Shown here: in pieces, positions 7,727-15,495 of the stretch
How positions within the stretch are numbered: position 1 is the stretch's first letter
Layout: each line of letters starts with the position of its first letter
Origin: a bacterium
GTDB taxonomy: Bacteria; SM23-31
Length of the DNA stretch: 43,351 bases
Reading direction: 5' to 3'
Assembly (NCBI GenBank): GCA_028278455.1
Contig: JANQEH010000260.1
Coordinates: 1 to 43,351 of the forward strand
Notes under the pieces: generated by a model
The model's database searches: none
What the model was told of the DNA's origin: nothing
What the model saw: only the letters and a program-made list of their open reading frames with translations
Translations under genes and position numbers: made by a program

Positions 7727-8842
7727 TTAACTTTTAATAATTTCGTATTCGAGTATGGTAAAATTGTCACTGCAAATAAAATAAATATTGTCTCCAAAAA
7801 TTTTAAAATGCTTAATATTTTGGACTATTGGAATTTCTCCAATTAAATTACCGAGTGAATCAAACACCTCAAGTTTTTGAATATTTTCAGCATTAGATAA
7901 CTCATTCTTATATTTTTTTATATTATCAAGACTACCTACACCTGAGCTAGACGGCTGTTTTGTATAGGTTAAAACCCAAATACGATCCTCTGAGTCGACT
8001 TGAATGCCAGCTGAAACCAGGGTAGGGCGTTGAATTAACATTCCATTCTTCCCGTCCATTTTAGGTGGTAAGACATCATAATTGAGTTTTCTATCAAACT
8101 TTAACAGCAACATCCCATCTTGTGAATATTTCTCTATTCGATTCTGTGATGCAAATGAGAGATAGAAATTATTATCTTTATCTACATCAGAGTAGTAATG
8201 ATTTCCATCGAACGTCTCTAAATCATTGCTATATTTTTCGGGTTTACCGAACTCAACAATTTTATTATTTTCCTGATTATAAATCTTAATCAACGGAGTT
8301 AGTTCACCGAATCCTCTTGCCTCACCTTCCATGTGTCTGGTTCTATACGCATACAAACCATTATTGAGGAAATGGACATAGAATGATATACGAACTGGTA
8401 TTCTAAAAGAAGAAATAAAATCACCATCCATCGAGAATTTTTGAATTACGCCAATTTGGTCTGCTATCCAAATATTCCCTTGATCATCTATATCAATTGA
8501 CATAGGAGCAATAAATTCACCAGGACCTTGTCCTTTATTTCCAAACATCATCAAAAGGTTTTCATCTCTATCGAATTTTTTAATTTTACTGTTTCCCATA
8601 TCTATTATATATATATTCCCGCTAATATCTTTTGTTATGTCTGTTATTTCAAAAAAATGCAAATTGGGATCTTTATCCTCTAATTCACCAAGCTTTCTAC
8701 AGAATTTAAGTTCAAAGTTTACCGTTGAATCAAGTTCATTGTTGTTTATTATTTTAGATTTTTGATTTTCAGTTTGAGAATCGTTACTGCATGAATTGCA
8801 GAATAACAAGCTCGCGGTGATAAATAAATATATTAGTCTCAT
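7727..8842 (-). CDS. 6-bladed beta-propeller (NHL-like) lipoprotein
   Basis: 371 residues from ATG 8842, chosen because GGGAG lies just upstream and the protein then begins with a signal peptide (MRLIYLFITASLLF) and a probable lipid-attachment Cys18; a TTG start at 8902 would bury this signal. The mature protein shows repeated propeller blades: IYIIDMGNSKIKKFDRDENLLMMFG then GQGPGEF, IWIADQ...IQKFSMDGDFI, FYLSFASQNRIEKYSQDG, IWVLTYTK, and KLEVFDSLGNLIGEI. The FGxxGxGPGEF signature is typical of the Bacteroidota 6-bladed propeller family. No catalytic motif is visible, so a binding or scaffold role at the cell surface or periplasm is likely. It is the last gene of the AT-rich island, 132 bp after the Cys-rich peptide gene. 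Confidence 0.82.
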   Translation of the reverse strand: MRLIYLFITASLLFCNSCSNDSQTENQKSKIINNNELDSTVNFELKFCRKLGELEDKDPNLHFFEITDITKDISGNIYIIDMGNSKIKKFDRDENLLMMFGNKGQGPGEFIAPMSIDIDDQGNIWIADQIGVIQKFSMDGDFISSFRIPVRISFYVHFLNNGLYAYRTRHMEGEARGFGELTPLIKIYNQENNKIVEFGKPEKYSNDLETFDGNHYYSDVDKDNNFYLSFASQNRIEKYSQDGMLLLKFDRKLNYDVLPPKMDGKNGMLIQRPTLVSAGIQVDSEDRIWVLTYTKQPSSSGVGSLDNIKKYKNELSNAENIQKLEVFDSLGNLIGEIPIVQNIKHFKIFGDNIYFICSDNFTILEYEIIKS

Positions 8843-8943
8843 TAGTCTCCCAGTAATGTGTTTTCTGTATTTTCTAATACTCTTTTTAAAATTTTTTGTC
8901 AAAAGTTCGAATTAGAAAAAGAATATCGTATCTTGTAAATAAA

Positions 8944-9237
8944 AAAGCCCCTTTGATGTAGTTATTTCTTACAACTAGTGGGGAATATCATATGTTTGAC
9001 AGGCAAGTAAATAACCGGAAATTTCATGACAATACCCTCCACCACATACATTTTTACACTCTCCTTTATCTAGTATCCCGTCACAATCCTCAGGGTATCC
9101 AGCCATAATATTACCAATATTTGACAACATTAATACTACCAAGAAAACCATACATATAACGAAAATATTTTTGAATTTCTTCATTTTTGACTCCTTTTAG
9201 TTTGAATTCTTGTTTGTCTTTTACTCAAAGGGGCTTT
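8944..9237. repeat. 13-bp perfect inverted repeat bracketing the Cys-rich peptide gene
   Basis: AAAGCCCCTTTGA at 8944-8956 and its exact complement TCAAAGGGGCTTT at 9225-9237 flank the gene at 8975-9184. In the minus-strand transcript the arms could pair and enclose the whole peptide message. The downstream arm continues as GGGGCTTTTTTATTT, which may also help termination. An alternative is the terminal repeats of a small mobile unit of about 294 bp. Confidence 0.6.
8975..9184 (-). CDS. Small secreted cysteine-rich peptide
   Basis: 69 residues. ATG 9184 is preceded by GGAG at a good distance. Residues 1-28 form a classic Sec signal peptide (basic MKKFKN, long hydrophobic core, ending NIMA). 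The mature part of about 41 residues starts GYPEDC and has five cysteines (34, 43, 47, 52, 62) and a GGG turn (CGGGYC). I do not recognise the family. It recalls the short Cys-rich NVEAL-type peptides of Bacteroidota that occur near 6-bladed propeller genes, but the NVEAL motif is absent. Neighbours are a thioredoxin-like protein, a MauE-type redox membrane protein and a propeller lipoprotein on the same strand. An oxidised, exported peptide is a reasonable inference. Confidence 0.72.
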   Translation of the reverse strand: MKKFKNIFVICMVFLVVLMLSNIGNIMAGYPEDCDGILDKGECKNVCGGGYCHEISGYLLACQTYDIPH

Positions 9238-9244
9238 AATTGAT

Positions 9245-9784
9245 CTAAGTACGCCATGAATAAATGAGGCATACTTCAATTTCTTCTTCATTTTTAATAG
9301 AATTTAATGGTAATGCCTGGATAATAGAGTTCTTATCATTCAATACGAGGAATACTGGTGTTTCATTTCGAAATAAATTATGTAAGACTTTTGAATCCGA
9401 ATTTGTTATGTAATTTGTTAGAAAGTTTATTTTATAATTACTATTGCTTTTTTTCAATATAGAATTATAAATTCTTTCACATTTTAATAGTTCTGTTTTA
9501 TTTTCTTTAGGTTCAATATAAAAAGCAAATTTAATATCGAGATCTTGATGAAGCTCTTCTTCAAATCCAGCTAAACTTTTGTTGAAGTATTTTACAGATG
9601 ACTGAAAAATCGACAGCATTTCTAATAATAATATATTTTGTTGCTTTAAATTTTTATTAAGATTTATCAAGTTGTTTTCGTAATCTCTCATTTTACCATA
9701 CTCAAAATTTTCGTTCAATATAAATAACAACAAAACGAAAATAACAATTTTCAATATATGCTTTGTGATAAACCTCCTAATCAT
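9245..9784 (-). CDS. Membrane-anchored thioredoxin-like protein lacking CxxC
   Basis: 179 residues from ATG 9784, whose A is shared with the stop codon of the upstream gene (TAATG), so translation is probably coupled; a TTG start 24 bases upstream is unlikely. One N-terminal membrane helix (about 10-23) is followed by a polar, probably coiled-coil stretch (MRDYENNLINLNKNLKQQN). The C-terminal half looks like a thioredoxin fold: ETPVFLVLNDKNSIIQALPL resembles the cis-Pro loop and following strands of TlpA/redoxin proteins. No CxxC pair is present, so catalysis of thiol exchange is doubtful. Fold assignment is weak. It sits between MauE-rhodanese and the Cys-rich peptide. Confidence 0.65.
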   Translation of the reverse strand: MIRRFITKHILKIVIFVLLLFILNENFEYGKMRDYENNLINLNKNLKQQNILLLEMLSIFQSSVKYFNKSLAGFEEELHQDLDIKFAFYIEPKENKTELLKCERIYNSILKKSNSNYKINFLTNYITNSDSKVLHNLFRNETPVFLVLNDKNSIIQALPLNSIKNEEEIEVCLIYSWRT

Positions 9785-10641
9785 TATTTCAACATTTCGG
9801 TTTTCCAACTATCATATCCTCCTTTAATTACGAAAATTTTAGTATGGCCTTTTTTAATTAGTTTTACACCTACTGCTTGCGCTGCACCACATTGCTCACT
9901 ATCACAATAGACAATTAACTCTCTATCCTTTTTTAGATTTGGGTATTCACTATAATATTCCTTGAAATCTGATTTAGGTAAAGGTCTTGCATCACTAATA
10001 TGTCCAAAATTATATCGTACAATACTACGTGCATCAAATACTATAGCATCTGATTTTTGAATTAGTGAATATGCCTCGTGAGGGTTCATAAAAGTGATGT
10101 TTCTTGCCAGACGCCCAATTTCATAACTATTATTTTTATATTCTAAATTTAATAATACAGACAAAAAAAAGATTATAATAGTTACAGTTTTTGCATCTTC
10201 AAAATTATATTTGTTTTTTGGGTATTCAGTTATAATCACACTAATAGAGAGCAATAGTAGAATGTCAAGCACTAAATGCTTATATGAAAGCTTATCTAAC
10301 AACATTAATGATCCAAAACACCCACACTCAATATCTAATTCCCTTATTAAACTTACACTTACCACAATAATAAAACTCAAAACTAATAATCCTAAAATAA
10401 GAGAGTTACAATAGGTAAATAAATTTGTAACTAAGCAGAAACCACAGATAATTTCAATTGAAGGTATCAAGATGGTTACTGCATTTATTGTAAACTCAGG
10501 TAATATATCGAATGCCAATACTGCATCATGAAATGAAATCAGATCCAGAATTTTCATAAATCCTGATAAGATAAATAGAATTCCGATTACGAATCTTATT
10601 AATGTCTTAGAGATGTGTAGAATTGAAAAATTATGAACCAT
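9784..10641 (-). CDS. MauE/DoxX-like membrane protein fused to a rhodanese domain
   Basis: 285 residues from ATG 10641; an in-frame TTG at 10653 is the alternative start. Residues 10-140 contain four membrane helices with the MauE signature (GILFILSGFMKILDL early, IECGCFG at about 104-110 with Cys106 and Cys108). A fifth helix follows at about 150-166. The C-terminal 100 residues are a rhodanese-like domain (DAIVFDARS, FGHISDARPL, active-site loop VYCDSEQCGAA with Cys246, and FVIKGGYDSW). MauE is needed for disulfide formation in methylamine dehydrogenase, and rhodanese domains carry persulfide or thiol chemistry. A thiol or disulfide role for the neighbouring Cys-rich peptide is inferred. 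First of four genes in the AT-rich island. Confidence 0.85.
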   Translation of the reverse strand: MVHNFSILHISKTLIRFVIGILFILSGFMKILDLISFHDAVLAFDILPEFTINAVTILIPSIEIICGFCLVTNLFTYCNSLILGLLVLSFIIVVSVSLIRELDIECGCFGSLMLLDKLSYKHLVLDILLLLSISVIITEYPKNKYNFEDAKTVTIIIFFLSVLLNLEYKNNSYEIGRLARNITFMNPHEAYSLIQKSDAIVFDARSIVRYNFGHISDARPLPKSDFKEYYSEYPNLKKDRELIVYCDSEQCGAAQAVGVKLIKKGHTKIFVIKGGYDSWKTEMLK

Positions 10642-10781
10642 GCGAAAAATCAATAGGACTAATTTGGACCTTATAACCTAGAATATAAACACCCTCGAAT
10701 ATTCAAAAAAAAAAACGATTAGCAAGTTAAGTTTTAATAAAAATCTTAAAAGTGTTTCTAAAGACGTTCTCAGGTGTGTTC

Positions 10782-11165
10782 TTAAATACTAATTTCGCTT
10801 TTAGGGATCACTGTGTATCCGTTATCGATGCGAGATAAATACTGTTTAAAACTTAATCCACACATTCTCTTTAGAAAATATTGTAACCCGGAATCGTTAG
10901 AAAATCCAAGAGCATCTGCGATATCATACGATGTCCGGTATTTTCCTGCAACCTTCCTTTTTACCAGAATTTGAAACAACTCAAACTTCAATTTATCGTG
11001 ATATTCGTGTATACTGAATCCATATGTCAGTATAAACCTGTAATGCAAATCTTTTCTGTTCATACGATACTTTTTTGCCAGACTTATTACAGATATCTTA
11101 CAATTTGCGGATTCCTCTATTTCCCTTTTTACATGTTCAAATATCCCGTCAAGCTCAGAGCGCAT
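10782..11165 (-). CDS. AraC-type helix-turn-helix regulator, DNA-binding domain only
   Basis: 127 residues from ATG 11165, which has GGAG 9 bases upstream; a GTG at 11180 is less likely. The protein is almost only an AraC/XylS DNA-binding domain: first helix-turn-helix around ISVISLAKKYRMNRKDLHYRFILTYG, second around SYDIADALGFSNDSGLQYFLKRMCGLSFKQYL. No ligand-binding domain is present. It lies 140 bp upstream of the MauE-rhodanese gene on the same strand, so it may control the peptide island. Regulation by phosphorylation or ligand cannot be seen. Confidence 0.82.
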   Translation of the reverse strand: MRSELDGIFEHVKREIEESANCKISVISLAKKYRMNRKDLHYRFILTYGFSIHEYHDKLKFELFQILVKRKVAGKYRTSYDIADALGFSNDSGLQYFLKRMCGLSFKQYLSRIDNGYTVIPKSEISI

Positions 11166-11330
11166 AACTATCTTCTCCACAAGAAATTAATGGTGACGTT
11201 ATATTTATTTTTCCTGCTTAAGCCCAGTCCCCGCCTCTCCAGCGGCTCCTTGATTCGAGATATGAATAGCGGTAGGATAAAGTAATTGACAATTTAAAAT
11301 AATGATTTTTTTTCGGATTCCAAAGTCATT

Positions 11331-11368
11331 TCTGGATCCCCGCTTCCGCGAGGATGACTGAGATCCAG
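11331..11368. repeat. REP-like palindromic element
   Basis: A nested inverted repeat in the gap between the AraC and HDOD genes. Outer arms are CTGGATC / GATCCAG. The inner hairpin is ATCCCCGC-TTCC-GCGAGGAT with one mismatch. The wording (GGATCCCCGCTT..GCGAGGATGAC) resembles the dispersed GGATyCCCGC..GCGGGrATGAC repeats of many Gram-negative genomes. Only one copy was recognised here. The G+C content is clearly higher than that of the flanking bases. Confidence 0.5.
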
Positions 11369-11437
11369 TTTCAGAATTGGCTAAATCTATAATTGATGCC
11401 TTCTGGACTAATTGGATATTCTATATAGAGTATGTTC

Positions 11438-12307
11438 TTACTGTGGTTTTTCGTCTGCGATGAGTTCATAGGCTTTACTGTATTCTACATCTATGTCGCA
11501 GATGAGTTTTTCGAGGACTGAATACTTGAATTTAAGGTACTGTTTTGCAAGGGGATTCAGCCTGTAAGCTAGCGAATCAACACCAGTTGAATAACCGCCA
11601 AGCGCTGCAAACAGATCACCAAGATGAACAAGTATACACAATTTTCTGTACTTCAGCGGAGCTTTGTCAGGTTTATGATGAAACCTGATGACTATCTGCA
11701 GCGCTTCCGGCAACCCCCATCTTAGAGCCATCATCTGGCCGACTTCAGTGTGATCGGTCTTTAATAGCTCTGTTTCGACCTCAAGAAAATCCGTCTCCTT
11801 ACCAACCTCGTACTTGTTCTGCAGGATTTCGGGGGATACATTTAAAAACTGGGCGATGATTATCTTTCCTATATCATGAAGAAGACCGGCAGTGTAGGCG
11901 AGATCAGACAGCTCATAATTATCAGTCAGATCCGCAAAAAGCTTTGCTCCAATAGCAGTCCTCAAAGAATGCGCCCACAGGTCGCCGTTCTCAGCCTGAT
12001 ACCCTACTAATTGCGGATCGAATACGCTGTCCATATCCGAGTTGATAATCATGTTCATGATAGGCTTACTGCCTAAATAACTGACTGCCCTGTCCATAGT
12101 TTCTACGGGGGTTCTCAACCCGAAAGCCGCAGAATTCACCAGTTTCAGGCATTTGGTTGCCAGAGATACATCCAGCTCGATCAGCTTCTTAAGCTCCATT
12201 ACACTGTATTCCGGATCAGCTATCAGGTTCAGTATTTTCATCGTATTGGGAGATACCTGCGGTATCTCCCTTACTTTTTCACTTATTTCGAGTAAAATAT
12301 CATCCAT
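11438..12307 (-). CDS. HDOD-domain signalling protein
   Basis: 289 residues, start ATG 12307. The HDOD domain covers about residues 10-215: IPQVSPNTMKILNLIADPEYS, then LIELDVSLATKCLKLVNSAAFG, then the degenerate HD region with LWAHSLRTA, AGLLHDIGK and LLKTDHTEVGQMMALRWGLPE. In true HD phosphohydrolases the HD pair binds metal; the family is often a non-enzymatic regulator. The cytoplasmic protein is commonly found with chemotaxis and two-component genes, as here, 115 bp downstream of cheW on the same strand. A terminator-like hairpin separates them, so it may have its own promoter; none was recognised. Confidence 0.9.
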   Translation of the reverse strand: MDDILLEISEKVREIPQVSPNTMKILNLIADPEYSVMELKKLIELDVSLATKCLKLVNSAAFGLRTPVETMDRAVSYLGSKPIMNMIINSDMDSVFDPQLVGYQAENGDLWAHSLRTAIGAKLFADLTDNYELSDLAYTAGLLHDIGKIIIAQFLNVSPEILQNKYEVGKETDFLEVETELLKTDHTEVGQMMALRWGLPEALQIVIRFHHKPDKAPLKYRKLCILVHLGDLFAALGGYSTGVDSLAYRLNPLAKQYLKFKYSVLEKLICDIDVEYSKAYELIADEKPQ

Positions 12308-12378
12308 GTTTTCTATTTCCGGGGTTGACTTTCATTCGAGATACACCTTTTTCTTTAGATAAAAGAATCTGGACGAAA

Positions 12379-12403
12379 ATATCAGGATTGCGGATCCTGA
12401 TAT
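12379..12403 (-). terminator. Terminator hairpin after cheW
   Basis: Perfect 10-bp arms (ATATCAGGAT / ATCCTGATAT) with a 5-base loop, 18 bases past the cheW stop. On the minus strand it is followed by TTTTCG, a short T-run. It probably ends the cheA-cheW transcript, perhaps incompletely, before the HDOD gene. Confidence 0.55.
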
Positions 12404-12421
12404 CCAGTCAATCCTGAAAAA

Positions 12422-12934
12422 TTATCCGCCTATATGAGCGAGCTTTTCTCTTTCGAGAAGCTGCTCGATATCGAGAATGATAATTACTCTGTCGCCGATC
12501 TTGCCCATGCCTTTGATATAATTTGCGCCGGCTTCATTACTTATAACCGATGAGCTTTCAATTTGGTTTACAGGGATATTTACAACCTCCGATACGGTAT
12601 CGACAATGAGTCCGACAACAAGGTCATCGAGATTAACGACAATAATACAGGTTCTGTCGTTGTATTCCTTTTCTTCCATGTTGAATCTCTTTCTGACATC
12701 GATCACCGGTATAATCTTCCCCCTGAGGTTGATCACACCCTTTATATAATATTCCATATCCGGGACTTCAGTAATACTGAGAATACCTACAATCTCCGTG
12801 ATACACTGGATATCAATACCGAATTCTTCTTTATTAAGAGGAAAGGTAAGATATTTTTCCTCAGATACACTGACATCCTCTTTCGCGTTTGTCAATTGCT
12901 CATCAAGGACTTCATTTCCAGCTTTTTCAGACAT
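12422..12934 (-). CDS. cheW: CheW chemotaxis coupling protein
   Basis: 170 residues from ATG 12934, with GGAG 7 bases upstream; the TTG two codons earlier is not needed. After a polar N-terminus of about 25 residues comes one CheW domain: KYLTFPLNKEEFGIDIQCITEIVG, then MEYYIKGVINLRGKIIPVIDVRKRF, CIIVVNLDDLVVGLIVDTVSEVVNIP and a final strand RVIIILDIEQLL. CheW is a cytoplasmic adaptor joining CheA to receptors in signalling arrays. It follows cheA by 15 bp, so the two form an operon. No receptor gene lies in the window, so the array partner must be elsewhere. Confidence 0.95.
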   Translation of the reverse strand: MSEKAGNEVLDEQLTNAKEDVSVSEEKYLTFPLNKEEFGIDIQCITEIVGILSITEVPDMEYYIKGVINLRGKIIPVIDVRKRFNMEEKEYNDRTCIIVVNLDDLVVGLIVDTVSEVVNIPVNQIESSSVISNEAGANYIKGMGKIGDRVIIILDIEQLLEREKLAHIGG

Positions 12935-12949
12935 ATTCAAACTCCTGAT

Positions 12950-15193
12950 TTAGTTTGATAAAACAGACATTTCATATAGACTACCTACATCGAGTATTAG
13001 GCTAACAGTACCATCTCCGAGAATAGTACAGCCTGACGCCCCCCTTACGTCACCGATGTAATCTGACAGGCCTTTAATCACAGCCTGCTGCTGTCCGAGT
13101 ACATGATCGACAGCGAGGCAGAAGGATTTACCGTGATGGGATAAAAGTATTAATATCGATTTATGCAGTTCTTGATTAATGGGTTCGATATTATACAGCC
13201 TGTGCAGCCTCGCTACCGGCACAAGCTCACCTCTAACCTTCACTATTTCTCTACCGTCTGGTGTAACTGTTACATCATTTTCTCCCGGTTTAATAGACTC
13301 TTTTATTTCCAGAAGAGGTATAATGTATCTTGTATTTCCGACCTGGACGAGCATACCGTCTATCAAAGCAAGTGTTAACGGGATTCTCAAAGTCATTGTA
13401 GTTCCCCTACCCAACTCGCTCTTGACGTCAATATTCCCCTTTAGTTTCTCTATATTTCTTTTTACCACGTCCATTCCAACGCCTCGCCCTGAGACTTCAG
13501 TAATTTTTTTTGCGGTTGAAAAACCAGGCTCAAAAATATATTTAAAGACTTCTTCATCTGTTAGATTTTCACCATCACCCTCGATTAATCCCTGTGAAAT
13601 AGCTTTATCCAGTATTCTTTCCCTGTTCAATCCTCTGCCGTCATCGACAATCGATATCCAGACTTCTCCACCTTCGTGCTTTGCCTCAATTAGCAGGATA
13701 CTGTTTTCCGGTTTACCCAGCTCAGTTCTCTCATCCGGTGGTTCGATCCCGTGATCAATAGAGTTTCTAACTATATGTACCAGCGGATCTGCGATCTGTT
13801 CGACGACTGTCTTGTCTACCTCAGTGTCCTCTCCTTTTGTTTCAAGAGTAACCTTCTTCCCCGATTTATATGACAGATCATGGACCAGCCTTATCATTTT
13901 TCTGAATGTCGCTGCTATCGGGATCATTCGCAGAGACATTGAAACATACTGTAATTCCGATACCAGACCGTTGAGATGATGTGCTGCTCTTTCAAAATTC
14001 TGCATTTTCATTCCGTGTAGATCAGGGTTTTGAACCACCATGTTTTCTGCAAGCGATATCTCGCCGACCAGGTCAACCAACTTATCTACCTTGTCGAGAT
14101 CCACTCTGATATCCTTCTTCACTATTGCAGCAGGTTTTGCACTTTTAGGTTTCGGAGCCGGTTTAGATGGTTCCTGTTTCTTTACTTCCGGTTTCTTTTC
14201 TTCCGCTTTCTTTTCAGGTTCTTCTTTTGGTTTTTCTTCTATGACCGGAGCAGCTATAACTGTTTTGGATTCTTCAGGTTTAAAACCCGGATCGATCTCT
14301 TTAATGACATCATTAAGAAGTTCCAGCATGATCTCGGTCTTGGGAACATCAGCCGAACCGCCCTTTATCAGGCCGTCAACGCCTTCCTGCAGGATATCAT
14401 GTACATTCAGAACTAATTTTATATTGGATTTAATATTTGTGATCTTACCCGTTCTCATCAGATCAAGAATAGTTTCGAGCCTGTGGCTCAACTGCTCCAG
14501 GTCAGAATATCCGAGCATTCCGCAGTTACCTTTGAAAGTATGGAGTTTTCTGAAGGCAGTTGCTATCATTTCCTCGTTATCGGGATTGCTTTCAATCTCT
14601 ATCAGGTCCTGCTCAAGTGTATCAAGGATCTCTGTAGCTTCTGATATGAACTGCTGCACCATTTCAGGCGTGATTACGATCTCAAACTGATCCGCGGAAG
14701 AATCACCAGTTGTTGAATCGCTTTCCTGAGCCTGTTCCTCAACTGGAGGCTGTGCAGCTGCCTGCTGAACAGAACCGTTGCTTATGATCTTAAGTTTGTT
14801 GACGAGGTCTTCTGTCTCCGTTTCAAATCCCTTATCATTCAGGTTTTGTGTTATATTATCAAGCAATGTCCTGATGAAATCGCATGACGTAAGCAATACA
14901 TTTATATCTTCAGGATTTGGTTCTTTATCACCTTTTCGATAAAGATCAAGAAGAGTTTCCGCTTCATGCGTTACACTCTGCATATTATACAACTCAAGGA
15001 AACCCGCAGAACCTTTCATGGTATGGAATAATCTGAAAATGGCGTTCAATATTTCAGGATCTACGACCTCACCAGACTCAGCGCTCTCCTGCATGTTCAC
15101 AAAATATGGCTCTACTTCATCAAGCATTTCCTGACCTTCCATAGTGAAAGTCTGGATCAGTTCAGCTGTTTCGTTAAAATCACTTGAACTCAT
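12950..15193 (-). CDS. cheA: CheA-type histidine kinase with two Hpt domains
   Basis: 747 residues. Hpt 1 covers about 8-130 with phosphoacceptor His57 (FHTMKGSAGFL). Hpt 2 covers about 175-295 with His218 (LHTFKGNCGML). A Lys/Pro/Glu-rich linker (about 310-355) leads to the dimerisation helices (DLDKVDKLVDLVGEISLAENM), the HATPase core (VHIVRNSIDHGIE, DDGRGL, GRGVGMDVVKRNIEKL) and a C-terminal CheW-like domain (LIDGMLVQVGNTRYIIPL onward). No CheY-binding P2 domain is visible. CheA phosphorylates response regulators in answer to receptor arrays. CheY, CheB, CheR and receptors are absent here. The gene follows a sigma54-like promoter, and the NtrC-type regulator upstream may drive it. Confidence 0.95.
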   Translation of the reverse strand: MSSSDFNETAELIQTFTMEGQEMLDEVEPYFVNMQESAESGEVVDPEILNAIFRLFHTMKGSAGFLELYNMQSVTHEAETLLDLYRKGDKEPNPEDINVLLTSCDFIRTLLDNITQNLNDKGFETETEDLVNKLKIISNGSVQQAAAQPPVEEQAQESDSTTGDSSADQFEIVITPEMVQQFISEATEILDTLEQDLIEIESNPDNEEMIATAFRKLHTFKGNCGMLGYSDLEQLSHRLETILDLMRTGKITNIKSNIKLVLNVHDILQEGVDGLIKGGSADVPKTEIMLELLNDVIKEIDPGFKPEESKTVIAAPVIEEKPKEEPEKKAEEKKPEVKKQEPSKPAPKPKSAKPAAIVKKDIRVDLDKVDKLVDLVGEISLAENMVVQNPDLHGMKMQNFERAAHHLNGLVSELQYVSMSLRMIPIAATFRKMIRLVHDLSYKSGKKVTLETKGEDTEVDKTVVEQIADPLVHIVRNSIDHGIEPPDERTELGKPENSILLIEAKHEGGEVWISIVDDGRGLNRERILDKAISQGLIEGDGENLTDEEVFKYIFEPGFSTAKKITEVSGRGVGMDVVKRNIEKLKGNIDVKSELGRGTTMTLRIPLTLALIDGMLVQVGNTRYIIPLLEIKESIKPGENDVTVTPDGREIVKVRGELVPVARLHRLYNIEPINQELHKSILILLSHHGKSFCLAVDHVLGQQQAVIKGLSDYIGDVRGASGCTILGDGTVSLILDVGSLYEMSVLSN

Positions 15194-15293
15194 TAATTAT
15201 TCCCTTTAATTTTCCTTTTCTATTTTCAAAAAAATATTTCATATAGGATTTCTTAAGATTGTTTTGTTAATGATCCGGCTACGCTATCGCTTT

Positions 15294-15309
15294 TGCAAGT
15301 AATATGCCA
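15294..15309 (-). promoter_or_regulatory. Sigma54-dependent promoter for cheA-cheW
   Basis: Minus strand TGGCATATTACTTGCA; GG and GC are exactly 10 bases apart. It matches TGGCAC-R-N4-TTGC-W except T for C at position 6. Predicted start about 15283, giving a leader of about 90 bases before the cheA ATG. Confidence 0.62.
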
Positions 15310-15460
15310 AACCATTGTTAAAAGGTCTAATATCAGGTGGATTTGAACCTGAAATCGAGACTTCAAAGATTGCAGCAACAGATAATTCAGATCAGGATTG
15401 TCTGTAAAACAGCAGAGTTCGGACAATTTTGCGGAATTTTAATCAATCGTTAATTTGTAG

Positions 15461-15482
15461 GTCCTATCCGGCCTGAAAGGAC
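15461..15482. promoter_or_regulatory. Palindrome, candidate upstream activator site (or end-of-operon hairpin)
   Basis: A 22-bp sequence beginning GTCCT and ending AGGAC, with GGCC at its centre; 18 of 22 positions are symmetric. Its centre is about 190 bases upstream of the predicted sigma54 start, a usual place for an NtrC-family enhancer. It also lies 13 bases past the response-regulator stop codon, so it may instead be an RNA hairpin, though no T-run follows. Confidence 0.38.
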
Positions 15483-15495
15483 TAATCGGCTGACA

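Larger units (their letters stand above)
15194..15495. other. Regulatory intergenic region upstream of cheA
   Basis: 302 bases without a gene. It holds the sigma54-like promoter at 15294-15309, an inverted repeat TCAGG/CCTGA at 15333-15352, and a 22-bp palindrome at 15461-15482 close to the response-regulator stop codon. The ribosome site before cheA is weak (GGGAAT). Confidence 0.6.

Noticed and set aside
15320..15420. tRNA-like segment (GGTTCAAATCC on the minus strand)
   Set aside because: The T-loop-like bases are present, but the T-stem pairs poorly and no acceptor or D-arm could be built.
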